This document shows, piece by piece, positions 24,953 through 34,197 of a stretch of DNA of 64,000 nt. This DNA is from Clostridia bacterium (GTDB lineage: Bacteria > Bacillota > Clostridia > Oscillospirales > Acutalibacteraceae): the NCBI GenBank assembly GCA_024404115.1, contig JAKSQM010000005.1, positions 1 to 64,000 of the forward strand, written 5' to 3'. A program made the translations under genes and the position numbers. The stretch's first letter is position 1. The number at the start of each line of letters is the position of its first letter. Under the pieces are notes generated by a model. It was not told where the DNA came from. It did not search any database and saw only the letters and a list, made by a program, of their open reading frames with translations.

Positions 24953-25813
24953 ATGATTTTTACAATAGAAAACGATAAAGCAACAGCTGGCATCAAGCAG
25001 TACGGTGCTGAGCTTACATCTTTTAAATCAAAAGAAACAGGAACAGAGTATTTGTGGCAGAGCTTCCCAGAAATCTGGTACGGTCAGTCCCCTGTACTTT
25101 TCCCCATTGTTGGCACACTTCTTGACAACAAATATTTTGTTGACGGCAAAGAATACGAGCTTTTCCGCCACGGCATTGCAAGAAAAAGAGATTTTGAATT
25201 AAAAGAGCAGGGCAAGGATTATGTTATCCTTACTCAGAAATACAACGAGGACACACTTAAAGTTTATCCTTTCAAGTATATTCTTGACATTGAATTCAGA
25301 CTTGATGGCAACAAGCTGACAGCTACACACACAGTTAAAAATGAAGATGACGGCGATATGTATTTCTCAATCGGCGCACACCCCGGATTCAACTGCAAAA
25401 TCGGCGACAAGCTCCAGTTTGAATGTGAAGAAAAAGATGTAATCAACGAGATGATTGACCCTGAGTCAATTCTTTATGATGAGAAATTCCCCACACCTTT
25501 TGAGGGCAAAGACATCACAATCACAGAGGATATTTTTGCAAAAGACGCACTTATTCTTTCAAATCTTAAATCAAAGAAATGCACACTGAAAGGCTGTGAG
25601 CGTGATGCAGAAATTGAATTCACATTCGGCGATGTTGAGTTCCTTGGTCTTTGGGCAAAGCCCGGCGCACCTTATGTTTGCATTGAGCCATGGTATGGCA
25701 TAAATGATTCAAGAGATAAAAAGGCTGATTTCTCACAGAAGAGAGCTATTCAGAAAATCAGCGGTGATGAAGAATTCAGCTTCTCATGGAGTGCTGAAAT
25801 CAAGCTTAAATAA
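24953..25813 (+). CDS. Aldose 1-epimerase family protein
   Basis: The protein is 286 residues from the ATG 8 bases after AAGGAGG. An upstream in-frame ATG at 24896 falls inside the promoter and is rejected. It has the galactose mutarotase fold of the LacX-like branch: RHGIARKRDF near 66-75 with the first conserved His, SIGAHPGFN near 139-147 with the second. An acidic catalytic residue in CIEPWYGIND near 243-252 completes the site. The sugar substrate is unknown. It heads an operon and overlaps the following HAD gene by one base. Confidence 0.85.
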   Translation: MIFTIENDKATAGIKQYGAELTSFKSKETGTEYLWQSFPEIWYGQSPVLFPIVGTLLDNKYFVDGKEYELFRHGIARKRDFELKEQGKDYVILTQKYNEDTLKVYPFKYILDIEFRLDGNKLTATHTVKNEDDGDMYFSIGAHPGFNCKIGDKLQFECEEKDVINEMIDPESILYDEKFPTPFEGKDITITEDIFAKDALILSNLKSKKCTLKGCERDAEIEFTFGDVEFLGLWAKPGAPYVCIEPWYGINDSRDKKADFSQKRAIQKISGDEEFSFSWSAEIKLK

Positions 25814-26415
25814 TGAAAAATATTGTTTTTGATATGGGCGGAGTGCTGATAGATTTTAATCCGCAAAGGATGTTAAACGACAATTTTCCGCCCCAATATC
25901 ACGATATAATAAATAAAAATGTGTTTCAGAGCGTTCACTGGAAGAATATGGACAGAGGCACGGAGTCAGTTGACGAGGCTATCGAAAATATGCTACCCAG
26001 TATTCCACCTGAAGCACGCAATAAAATGAGAGAGCTGATACTTGACCGTGAGGGTCAGATGCCCCCTCTAACAGAGATGACACCGATAATCAAATCCCTT
26101 AAAGAGGACGGTTATCGGCTCTTTGTGTTGTCTAACTGCGCTAAATGGTTTCACGAATTCAAATACACAATCCCTGCCATAGAGCTTTTTGACGGATTTT
26201 TAATATCTGCTGATTATGAATTGCTGAAGCCAGAGCGTGAAATTTTTGAACTGTTTTTGAATAAATTTAATCTTTCGGCAGAGGATTGCCTTTTTATTGA
26301 CGATTCCCCTGCCAACATTGAGGCTGCAAAAAGCTTGGGATTCAAAACCTTTTGCTTTGACACAAGAGATTTTGATGGACTTAAAGCATACATAGGCAGG
26401 CTCAAAGAGGAGTAA
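25813..26415 (+). CDS. HAD-superfamily phosphatase, YihX-like
   Basis: The 200-residue protein has HAD motif I FDMGGVLIDFN (residues 5-15), where the second Asp is Gly as in YihX-type enzymes. Motif II is LSNC near 106, the motif III Lys is LLKPEREIFE near 139, and motif IV is FIDDSPANIEAA near 161. YihX dephosphorylates glucose-1-phosphate; together with the epimerase upstream this hints at hexose-phosphate housekeeping, but the substrate is unproved. Its ATG overlaps the upstream stop (TAATG). Confidence 0.85.
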   Translation: MKNIVFDMGGVLIDFNPQRMLNDNFPPQYHDIINKNVFQSVHWKNMDRGTESVDEAIENMLPSIPPEARNKMRELILDREGQMPPLTEMTPIIKSLKEDGYRLFVLSNCAKWFHEFKYTIPAIELFDGFLISADYELLKPEREIFELFLNKFNLSAEDCLFIDDSPANIEAAKSLGFKTFCFDTRDFDGLKAYIGRLKEE

Positions 26416-26417
26416 AT

Positions 26418-29400
26418 ATGTCCTTTTTTTCACAAAGCTTAAAGAAAACAAGTGAATACCCTGCCCTTGTGAATTATATTAAAAAAGGTCGTGTGCCAAT
26501 GGGCGCACTTGGTCTTTCACAGATTCACAAGGCTCATATTATCAGCTCGCTGCTTGGGGATTTTTCGCCACGGCAGGCTGTTGTTATTGTGCCAGACGAA
26601 AGTCAGGCAACCCGCCTTTGCAAGGATTTAAAGGCATTTGGCTGCAACGCACTGCTTTACCCTGCGGGCGATATTTCATTAAGAACTAATCAGATAAAAT
26701 CCCGTGAATACGAGCATAGGAGATTATCTGTTCTCGGCAAGCTCCTTGACGGCAACGCAGACGCTGTTGTTTTGAGCGTTGAGGCGGCTTTGCAGTTGAC
26801 TATCCCCCCTGAGGTGCTTTTTCAGAAAAGAATTAGCCTTAAAGTTGGCGAGGATGTTGTAATTTCTGAGCTTGTGCAGAAGCTTTTAAGCTCGGGATAT
26901 TCTTCAACAGAAAATGTTGAGGGAAGCGGTCAGTTTGCCGTCAGAGGCGGAATTGTTGATGTATTTTCGCCCGACAGCGATATGCCTTTCAGAATTGATT
27001 TTTGGGGCGACACAATCGACTCAATTTCATTTTTTGAAACGGACACCCAGCGAAGAGTTAGTCAGATTGAAGAAATCACCATTACACCTGCAAATGAAAT
27101 CTGCTGTGATAACAAAAGGCTCATTGAGTTAATCGGCAATTTTGCAGACAAGGTTAAGGGCAAAGGCTCCGTTAAGGTGAAAGAATCACTGCGCAAGGAT
27201 ATTGACTCACTTGAAGCAGGCATCAGCCTTTCTTCACTTGACAGATACTTGCCGTTGATTTATGAGGACAGCGCAACGATTTTTGACTATGTTGAAAGAC
27301 CGCTTCTTTTTGTAAGCGAAAGCTTCAGCATTAAAGACAAGGCAAATGCTGTGCTTCAGCTTTTTAACGAGGAATACAGTGCGTACCTTTCAGAGGGCGT
27401 TGTTTGCAAAGGCCTTGACAGATATGTGCTGTCTTTTGAGGAGCTTCTTGGATTTTACACCGACCTTGGTGCGATTTATCTTGACAACCTTGCAAGGGGC
27501 AGTTTTGATATTCCTGTTAAGGAGCTTATAACATTCAATGCCCGTCAGATTTCGCCGTGGAACGGCTCACTTTCTGTTTTAAAAGACGATCTGCAGCCGT
27601 TTGTTGGCAAGAAAAATAAGAAAACAACTATCGTTATTGCTTCGGGTACGCCTAAGGCTTCGCAGGCTCTTGCAGATGACCTTAACAAAGACGGCTATCA
27701 GTGCTCTTATATAGAAAACCCTGCTGAGGATTTGCCGTCGGGAAGCATCACAGTTATGCCGGGTGGATTTTCAACAGGATTTGAATACCCCACCGCAGGC
27801 TTTATGCTTATAACATACGGCGCAAGAGAGGCTCTGCCTGTTAAGAAAAAAACTAAAAAGGTCAACAAGGCGGCTGTTTTCAACTCCCTTGAAGAGCTTC
27901 ACAAGGGCGATTATATTGTTCACGTTTCCCACGGTATCGGTATTTTTGACGGCATAACTCAGCTTGAAGCTGACGGAAACATTAAAGATTACATTAAAAT
28001 AAAATATGATAAAGGCGATGTGCTTTATGTGCCTGTTACACAGCTTGATCAGGTATCGAAGTACATTGGTCCAAACAGCGAAAGCGGAATGCTCAAGCTT
28101 AACAGGCTTGGGGGCAGTGAATGGAACAAAACCCGTTCAAAGGTTCGCTCATCTGTTAAGGATATGGCGAAGGAGCTTATTGAGCTTTATTCAAAGCGTA
28201 TGAAGATGGAGGGACACGCATTTTCCCCCGATATTGATATGCAGAATGACTTTGAGCGCAGATTTGAATTTGACGAAACAGACGACCAGCTCCGTTGTAT
28301 TTATGAAATCAAGTCGGATATGGAAAAGCCTCACCCTATGGACAGACTTCTTTGCGGTGATGTTGGTTTCGGCAAAACGGAGGTTGCTATCAGAGCGGCA
28401 TTTAAGTGCGTTGCAGACGGCAAGCAGTGCGCTATTCTTGTGCCTACAACTATTCTTGCTCTCCAGCATTTTCAGACTATAAGAAAGCGAATTGAGGGTT
28501 TCCCTGTTGAGGCGCAGATGCTCTCACGCTTTGTTTCACCAAAGGAACAGGAAAAAATCAAAGAGGATTTGAAAAAGGGTTATGTTGATATTATCGTCGG
28601 CACTCACAGGCTCATTTCAAAGGATGTTAAATTCAGAGATTTAGGTCTTATAATTGTTGACGAGGAGCAGAGATTTGGCGTTGCGCAAAAAGAAAAGCTC
28701 AAAAGTGCGTACCCCAATGTTGATGTACTGACGCTTTCGGCAACACCTATCCCCCGCACGCTTAACATGGCGATGTCGGGCATCAGAGATATGTCGATTC
28801 TTGAAGAAGCTCCGCAGGACAGACACCCTGTTCAGACCTATGTTATTGAGCATGACCCTGAGGTGCTTGCTCTGGCAATGGCAAACGAGCTTCGCCGTGG
28901 CGGTCAGGTATATTATCTGCACAACAGGACAGAAACAATTGCACGCACCGCCGCAAAAATTAAAGAAATGCTACCCGATGCGAGGGTTGAATATGCCCAC
29001 GGTCAGATGACGGAGGAAAAATTAAGCTCCATATGGCAAAGGCTTATGGAGGGTGAAACGGATATTCTTGTTTGCACCACCATAATTGAAACTGGTGTTG
29101 ATGTGCCAAATGCCAACACGCTTATTGTTGAGAACGCTGACCGCATGGGACTTTCACAGCTTCACCAGCTGAGGGGTCGAGTTGGCCGCTCCACAAGGCG
29201 AGCAAGTGCATACTTTACATTCACAAAAGGCAAAGAGCTAACCGAAATTGCCGCAAAGAGATTGACGGCAATCAGAGAATATACAGAATTTGGCTCAGGC
29301 TTCAGAATAGCCATGAGAGACCTTGAAATCAGAGGTGCAGGCAATCTTTTAGGCACACAGCAGCACGGGCATATGGAAGCGGTCGGCTATGACCTTTACA

Positions 29401-29906
29401 TGAAGATGCTCAATCAGGCTGTTGGCGAGGAAAAGGGCGAGTTACAGCCTGCCCCCGAAAAGGAATGTCTTATTGACCTGCCTGTTGACGCATACATTCC
29501 ATCAGAGTATATTCCGAATGTTCCGCACAAAATTGCAATGTACCGCAGAATTGCAGATATTCGAAACGAAGAAGATGCAGATGATGTTATTGACGAGCTG
29601 ATTGACAGATTTGGCGAAATGCCCTCAAGCGTACTTGGACTTATAACAATTTCACTGCTTCGCAACACTGCAATTTCACAGGGCATTTATGAAATAAACA
29701 GAAGCGGCGACACAATAAAGCTGTTTATTGAAAGCCTTGATATGTCAAAAATCACCGCACTTGCGCAGAATATGAAAGGCAGAATCACTGTTTCTGCCGC
29801 TGGCAAGCCTCATATTGCTATCAGAATTCATTTGGGTGAGGATCAGCTGACGATTCTTAAAAAATCCCTTGAAATTATGGAGAAAACAGGCAGGGCGGCA
29901 AAATGA
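26418..29906 (+). CDS. mfd: Transcription-repair coupling factor Mfd
   Basis: The 1162-residue DNA translocase displaces RNA polymerase stalled at lesions and recruits UvrA. An N-terminal UvrB-homology module is at about 20-350. The RNA polymerase-interacting domain has GDYIVHVSHGIGIF near 495. The motor has Walker A GDVGFGKTE near 647, DEEQ near 748 and HQLRGRVGRS near 915. A C-terminal TRCF domain occupies about 1010-1120. Length and domain order are normal. It begins 2 bases after the HAD gene stop. Confidence 0.96.
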   Translation: MSFFSQSLKKTSEYPALVNYIKKGRVPMGALGLSQIHKAHIISSLLGDFSPRQAVVIVPDESQATRLCKDLKAFGCNALLYPAGDISLRTNQIKSREYEHRRLSVLGKLLDGNADAVVLSVEAALQLTIPPEVLFQKRISLKVGEDVVISELVQKLLSSGYSSTENVEGSGQFAVRGGIVDVFSPDSDMPFRIDFWGDTIDSISFFETDTQRRVSQIEEITITPANEICCDNKRLIELIGNFADKVKGKGSVKVKESLRKDIDSLEAGISLSSLDRYLPLIYEDSATIFDYVERPLLFVSESFSIKDKANAVLQLFNEEYSAYLSEGVVCKGLDRYVLSFEELLGFYTDLGAIYLDNLARGSFDIPVKELITFNARQISPWNGSLSVLKDDLQPFVGKKNKKTTIVIASGTPKASQALADDLNKDGYQCSYIENPAEDLPSGSITVMPGGFSTGFEYPTAGFMLITYGAREALPVKKKTKKVNKAAVFNSLEELHKGDYIVHVSHGIGIFDGITQLEADGNIKDYIKIKYDKGDVLYVPVTQLDQVSKYIGPNSESGMLKLNRLGGSEWNKTRSKVRSSVKDMAKELIELYSKRMKMEGHAFSPDIDMQNDFERRFEFDETDDQLRCIYEIKSDMEKPHPMDRLLCGDVGFGKTEVAIRAAFKCVADGKQCAILVPTTILALQHFQTIRKRIEGFPVEAQMLSRFVSPKEQEKIKEDLKKGYVDIIVGTHRLISKDVKFRDLGLIIVDEEQRFGVAQKEKLKSAYPNVDVLTLSATPIPRTLNMAMSGIRDMSILEEAPQDRHPVQTYVIEHDPEVLALAMANELRRGGQVYYLHNRTETIARTAAKIKEMLPDARVEYAHGQMTEEKLSSIWQRLMEGETDILVCTTIIETGVDVPNANTLIVENADRMGLSQLHQLRGRVGRSTRRASAYFTFTKGKELTEIAAKRLTAIREYTEFGSGFRIAMRDLEIRGAGNLLGTQQHGHMEAVGYDLYMKMLNQAVGEEKGELQPAPEKECLIDLPVDAYIPSEYIPNVPHKIAMYRRIADIRNEEDADDVIDELIDRFGEMPSSVLGLITISLLRNTAISQGIYEINRSGDTIKLFIESLDMSKITALAQNMKGRITVSAAGKPHIAIRIHLGEDQLTILKKSLEIMEKTGRAAK

Positions 29907-30343
29907 TAAGAAAAGTTACCGCTGAGGATAAAGAAATTTATCTTGAAATGACAGAAGTTTTTTATAACAGCGACGCTGTGCTTCACCCAGTTCCCCTACA
30001 AAACAGGCTTGCCATGTGGGATGAGCTGATGAGAAGCAATCGCTACGGCGAATGTTTCTTTTATGAAGAAAACGGCGAAGTGAAAGGCTATATGCTTCTT
30101 GCTTACACATTTTCACAAGAGGCTGGCGGTTCAGTATGCTGGATTGAAGAGCTTTATGTTAAAGAAAAATACAGAAATAAAGGCATCGGCAAGCAGTTTT
30201 TTGAATTTATAAAAAGGGAAATTGAGCCGAAATGCAAAAGAATACGCCTTGAAGTTGAGGATTACAACATCGGCGCAAAAAGGCTGTATTCATCACTTGG
30301 TTTTGAAATGCTCCCATACGAGCAGATGATAAAAGAATTATAA
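29903..30343 (+). CDS. GNAT-family N-acetyltransferase
   Basis: This 146-residue cytoplasmic enzyme transfers an acetyl group from acetyl-CoA to an unknown amine. The acetyl-CoA site appears as VKEKYRNKGIGKQFFEFIK near 88-106 (R/Q-x-x-G-x-G/A). The last strand and helix are RLEVEDYNIGAKRLYSSLGF near 115-134, typical of GNATs. The ATG overlaps the mfd stop by 4 bases (ATGA), so it is the fourth gene of this operon. Nothing indicates the substrate. Confidence 0.85.
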   Translation: MIRKVTAEDKEIYLEMTEVFYNSDAVLHPVPLQNRLAMWDELMRSNRYGECFFYEENGEVKGYMLLAYTFSQEAGGSVCWIEELYVKEKYRNKGIGKQFFEFIKREIEPKCKRIRLEVEDYNIGAKRLYSSLGFEMLPYEQMIKEL

Positions 30344-30344
30344 T

Positions 30345-30358
30345 AAGACAGCTGTCTT
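30345..30358. promoter_or_regulatory. Perfect 14-base palindrome before the 597-aa gene
   Basis: AAGACAGCTGTCTT lies directly after the GNAT stop and 18 bases before the next ATG. It may be an operator or a small hairpin; there is no T-run, so it is not a terminator. Confidence 0.35.
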
Positions 30359-30376
30359 CAGAAAGGAAAGTGCGAA

Positions 30377-32170
30377 ATGCCATACACAGTTAAACCACAC
30401 TTAACACGAAAGATAACCGTTTTATCAAAGGATGACCCGTCTATCCCAAAAGAGCTTTTTGAGGCAAAGAGCATTGCTCCCGACCTTAAGGGATTTCCGT
30501 ATCCCCTGCCCTCAAAAAAGAGCGAATACACCTGCTTTGCAGAGGGTGATAAGGGCATAATATGGTACGGTGCAGAAACAGGTCTTACAAGATATGACCC
30601 CAATGCCGAAACAGACGAAGATAAAGTTATGTATTTCAGCGCAACAAGGCACCTTGGTGAGCCTAAGGTTGACGCTATTCTGCCAGAGGGCGACAACATC
30701 TGGGTGCTGACAGGCGAATATGTTTCATACATTCAGATGGTTATGCTCACAGGTCAAGAAAGAGCTGAGCTTCTTTTAGAAGAAACAAACAAATATGTTA
30801 AGCGCAGAGGCATGGTAAGCCAGCGTCATATGAAAGTTCCCCGCGATTTCAGCACAATGTACCCCTACGCTTCAAGCGACAATGACGGCACATTCACAGC
30901 AGGTCATGCAGCTGGCGAGGTTTTCCACTATGCTGTGCTTAAAAAAGAGCTTGGCGAGGATCATCCCAAAACAAAAGCTGCTTTGAAAGATGCAACAGAA
31001 TCTGTTGAAGCATGTCTGCTTCTGATGTATATTCACGGCAGACCCGAAGGATTTATTTCACGCTCATACCATGTAACAGGCGAGCCTGTGCCCGATGACG
31101 GATTCTTTTATAAGCGCAACGGCGATTATGCCACCTGCGTTGAAACAACCGCTTCTATCAGAACAGGCAGAAACAATGAGAAAGTTCCATGCAATTATCC
31201 TATTCCCGAAAGACTTCGCCATCTGCTCACAGACTACGGCTACACAGAGGACGACGTTACATACAAGGCAGACACAAGCAGCGATGAGGTTTCTAACCAC
31301 TTCATGCAGATGGTTGTGGCTCACGATATTCTTGGTGAAGTTGACCCCGAGCTTGATGAAATTATCAAGGATGCTGCAAGAAGAACATCACTTCACATCA
31401 TCAACGGCGGTTATGAATTCCTTGAACACTCCGGCAAGCCTACCACTTGGGCAAAGTGGAGCAAGCGTTATTTTGAAAATGACCCCACAGGTTATGTTGA
31501 CGCTCCCCTTAACAGTGCAGAGCTTCTCTTTTATCTTAAAGCAACAATGCACATCACAGGCGAAGAGGGATTATGGAAAGAGCAGTATGACAAGCTTATT
31601 GCAGACGGTTACGCTGACCTTGCCACAAAGCATTTTGACAGATTCTATCAGGGTGCAATAAGAGAGAAATGCGCACCCGAAGAGGACTTGATGTATGGCG
31701 ACAATATGCTGGCAACCGTTACATTCTGGATGCTTTGCACACTTGAGAAAGACCCTGTGCTTTTAGAGAAATACCGCAAAGGCTACAAGTCATGGGCTCA
31801 TTCACTTTTAAGGGAGCATAACCCCGGATATGAATTCCCGTATATTGCCGCTATGCCCGATGAAGAAGTTGATGTAAAGAGCTGTATTCAGTGGTTTAAC
31901 AGATTTGAAACATCAAGATACGGTGCAGAAATCAATATGTACCGCCACGATACGCCTATTAAGGACAAGCGAAATGAAGAAGCTGAAATGGCAAACGAGG
32001 TTTCTTTAAGACTCCCCCCTGACGAGCTTCCAATAAACAAATATGACAGAAATCCATATGATATCCGCCCTGGTGTTCACTCCCCCTCCACACTTGTTGA
32101 GGGCTGCTATGTTTACACATTTGCATACTGGCTTGGCAGATACTATGGAATTATTGACGAGGAGGGCTGA
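30377..32170 (+). CDS. Helical-barrel glycosidase-like protein with propeller-blade motif
   Basis: I do not recognise a characterised family. The 597-residue cytoplasmic protein (no signal peptide) begins with what looks like a single two-component-regulator propeller blade, IWYGAETGLTRYDPN near 61-75, and a second partial strand set DNIWVL near 110. The remainder, from about 120, is mainly helical. SDNDGTFTAGHAAGEVFHYA near 166-185, repeated Trp/Tyr-rich helices and a C-terminal WLGRYYGII suggest an (alpha/alpha)6 barrel of the glycosidase or lyase kind. Catalytic acids cannot be assigned. It is followed 3 bases later by a GH38-like protein. Confidence 0.6.
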   Translation: MPYTVKPHLTRKITVLSKDDPSIPKELFEAKSIAPDLKGFPYPLPSKKSEYTCFAEGDKGIIWYGAETGLTRYDPNAETDEDKVMYFSATRHLGEPKVDAILPEGDNIWVLTGEYVSYIQMVMLTGQERAELLLEETNKYVKRRGMVSQRHMKVPRDFSTMYPYASSDNDGTFTAGHAAGEVFHYAVLKKELGEDHPKTKAALKDATESVEACLLLMYIHGRPEGFISRSYHVTGEPVPDDGFFYKRNGDYATCVETTASIRTGRNNEKVPCNYPIPERLRHLLTDYGYTEDDVTYKADTSSDEVSNHFMQMVVAHDILGEVDPELDEIIKDAARRTSLHIINGGYEFLEHSGKPTTWAKWSKRYFENDPTGYVDAPLNSAELLFYLKATMHITGEEGLWKEQYDKLIADGYADLATKHFDRFYQGAIREKCAPEEDLMYGDNMLATVTFWMLCTLEKDPVLLEKYRKGYKSWAHSLLREHNPGYEFPYIAAMPDEEVDVKSCIQWFNRFETSRYGAEINMYRHDTPIKDKRNEEAEMANEVSLRLPPDELPINKYDRNPYDIRPGVHSPSTLVEGCYVYTFAYWLGRYYGIIDEEG

Positions 32171-32173
32171 GAA

Positions 32174-33142
32174 ATGAGCAGAATTGCAATTGTAACAAAA
32201 AAATGCCCCGAATATCTCAAGGGCATAATTGAAAAAATGCAGAAATGCGATTCATTTAAGGTCAACGGACTTAAAGCTGGCGAGCTTGCTGAAATCGAAA
32301 AAGAGAATCCCGAAATTTTTGCACAGATTAAGAATTTTATCGTTGCTGGCAGATGGTATCCATTTGCAGGACTTTGGCAGGATGAGAAAGACGAAATCAA
32401 CGACGAAAGACTTGCAAGAGAGATTCTTTACTCCTGCCGTTGGCTTTATGAGAAATTCGGCATTTATTTCCGTGTATTCTTTGGCAAAAATATTTGCAGT
32501 GCAAAATTTTCACAGACAGTTTATAACGGTCGCTTTGACGGCGCAGTGCTTGAAAGCGAAAACGAAAGCTACTGGCTTGACGGCAAAGACAAATTCAGAC
32601 TTTTCATTATGGAAAAGGGCGACACTGTTGACGCTATTGATGCAGACGAAAACTGTGAGTATGAAACATACGGCGAAATGCACCACAGAATGATGTCAAG
32701 CCCCCTTGATTTAAAGACAGTTTTACTTAAAAAGGCTGAAACTCCCCTTTCTGATGCTGAAAAGGCTGTGTTACTTTCAGAGAAAGCATCTGCACAGGCT
32801 GGCGAAAACAAGGCGGAAGAAATCAAAAACTGCTGGTTTATGATTTTTGACGGCAGAGATTGCTGTGCCACCAAAAAGGCAAAAGAGATTTTTGACGGCA
32901 GTGAGTGCGCTGACATTGTGAAAGTGAACAATGACGCTGTTAAGGTTAGCGTTTATAAATTCAGCGAGGACGAGAGCAGTGTTGTTATCAGAATTACAGA
33001 AACCGCTGGCAAGGATGCACAGATAACTGTTATGTGTGATGAGATTGACGCAGGCTTCCGCTGTGAAATCGGGCCATTTGAAACAATCACATACAAAATT
33101 GACAAAGAGGGATATGTAAAAGAAACATTCCTTTATGAATAA
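32174..33142 (+). CDS. Reduced GH38 alpha-mannosidase-like protein
   Basis: The 322-residue protein resembles pieces of GH38 alpha-mannosidases. FIVAGRWYPFAGLWQDEKDE near 55-74 and REILYSCRWLYEKFGI near 82-97 match the segment between the catalytic Asp and the active-site helix. VVIRITETAGKDAQIT near 273 and GPFETITYKI near 301 match the C-terminal beta domain. The N-terminal HxD metal motif and the Asp nucleophile of the usual GWxxDxFG are not visible, and the protein is about a third of normal length. It may be a non-catalytic partner of the preceding protein. Start follows GGAGGG. Confidence 0.5.
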   Translation: MSRIAIVTKKCPEYLKGIIEKMQKCDSFKVNGLKAGELAEIEKENPEIFAQIKNFIVAGRWYPFAGLWQDEKDEINDERLAREILYSCRWLYEKFGIYFRVFFGKNICSAKFSQTVYNGRFDGAVLESENESYWLDGKDKFRLFIMEKGDTVDAIDADENCEYETYGEMHHRMMSSPLDLKTVLLKKAETPLSDAEKAVLLSEKASAQAGENKAEEIKNCWFMIFDGRDCCATKKAKEIFDGSECADIVKVNNDAVKVSVYKFSEDESSVVIRITETAGKDAQITVMCDEIDAGFRCEIGPFETITYKIDKEGYVKETFLYE

Positions 33143-33172
33143 AAAAGCGGTGTCTGCTTTATGCAGGCACCG
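33141..33172 (-). terminator. Second terminator behind tRNA-Thr
   Basis: On the minus strand CGGTGCCTGC-ATAAA-GCAGACACCG (one G-T pair, 10 bp) is followed by CTTTTTT. It overlaps the stop codon of the convergent GH38-like gene and may weakly terminate that gene as well. Confidence 0.6.
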
Positions 33173-33183
33173 AAAAATGGCAG

Positions 33184-33210
33184 AAAAAAAGCCACAGAAA
33201 AATCTGTGGC
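33184..33210 (-). terminator. Terminator of tRNA-Thr
   Basis: The minus strand reads GCCACAGA-TTTT-TCTGTGGC followed by seven T, immediately after the encoded CCA. Confidence 0.85.
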
Positions 33211-33286
<76 letters not shown>

Positions 33287-33298
33287 ACTGCAAGGGTT

Positions 33299-33327
33299 AT
33301 AATACCATAATATATTAAAAATGTCAA
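33299..33327 (-). promoter_or_regulatory. Promoter of tRNA-Thr
   Basis: On the minus strand TTGACA (33322-33327), 17 bases, TATTAT (33299-33304), 12 bases before the mature tRNA 5' end. Confidence 0.8.
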
Positions 33328-33371
33328 GCGAATTTTTATAAAACTTCATTTTTTTGAAAAGGAGGAAGTTT

Positions 33372-34142
33372 ATGCTTATTACAATCGACATCGGCAACAC
33401 AAATATTTCACTTGGAATATTTGACGGCGACAAAAAAAGCTTCACTGCACGACTTGCAACACAGCGTGAAAGGACAATTGACCAGTATGCCGCCGAGCTG
33501 CTGATTATTTTTTCTCTTAACAAAATTGATTCAAATGCCATTGACGGCTCAATTATAAGCAGTGTTGTGCCTGAATTGACAAACACAATATCGGGCGCAA
33601 TTGAGAAAGTTACAGGGTGCGAGAGTATGATTCTTTCACCGGGGATTAAGACGGGACTTAAAATCGTAACGGACTGCCACTCACAGGTGGGAGCAGATCT
33701 TGTTGCGGCAAGCGTTGGCGCAATTGCCAAATACCCTCTCCCCTGCCTTGTGGTTGACCTTGGCACTGCAACTAAAATTATTCTTATTGATGAAAGCGGT
33801 ACATTCAGAGGATGCACAATTTCAGCAGGCGTTAAGATTTCACTTGATGCACTTTCGCAGAAAACATCACAGCTCCCTGCAATCAGCCTTAAAACACCCT
33901 CAACTGCAATTGGCACAAACACAACTGATTGTATGCTTGCAGGCACTGTTCTTGGCACGGCGGCTATGCTTGACGGACTTTGCGAAAGAATGGAAAAGGA
34001 ATTTGGCAGTGAAATTAAAACAACTGTTGCAACGGGCGGATATTCACATGAAATTATCAAAAGCTGTTACCGTGAGATGATTTATGACAAAGACATTCTG
34101 CTTGACGGATTGAAAGTTATCTACAATAAGAATATAAAATAA
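33372..34142 (+). CDS. coaX: Type III pantothenate kinase
   Basis: The 256-residue enzyme phosphorylates pantothenate, the first step of coenzyme A synthesis. It has the ASKHA fold: phosphate-1 loop DIGNTNISLG at 5-14, GADLVAASVGA near 101 and DLGTATKI near 123. The chosen ATG lies 7 bases after GGAGGA; an upstream ATG at 33354 precedes that site and is rejected. The ECF S-component next door probably imports its substrate. Confidence 0.93.
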   Translation: MLITIDIGNTNISLGIFDGDKKSFTARLATQRERTIDQYAAELLIIFSLNKIDSNAIDGSIISSVVPELTNTISGAIEKVTGCESMILSPGIKTGLKIVTDCHSQVGADLVAASVGAIAKYPLPCLVVDLGTATKIILIDESGTFRGCTISAGVKISLDALSQKTSQLPAISLKTPSTAIGTNTTDCMLAGTVLGTAAMLDGLCERMEKEFGSEIKTTVATGGYSHEIIKSCYREMIYDKDILLDGLKVIYNKNIK

Positions 34143-34197
34143 ACATCCGCATTTTATGCGCTGTATCCGCAAGGAGCAGCAGCAAGGAGGAATAAAA

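Noticed and set aside
31095..31661. A 188-codon frame inside the 597-residue gene
   Set aside because: Same-strand alternative frame without a ribosome binding site; the longer frame has consistent codon use and protein-like sequence.
34156..34197. Upstream ATG for the ECF S-component gene
   Set aside because: It has no ribosome binding site, while the ATG at 34198 follows AAGGAGGA and gives a normal N-terminus.
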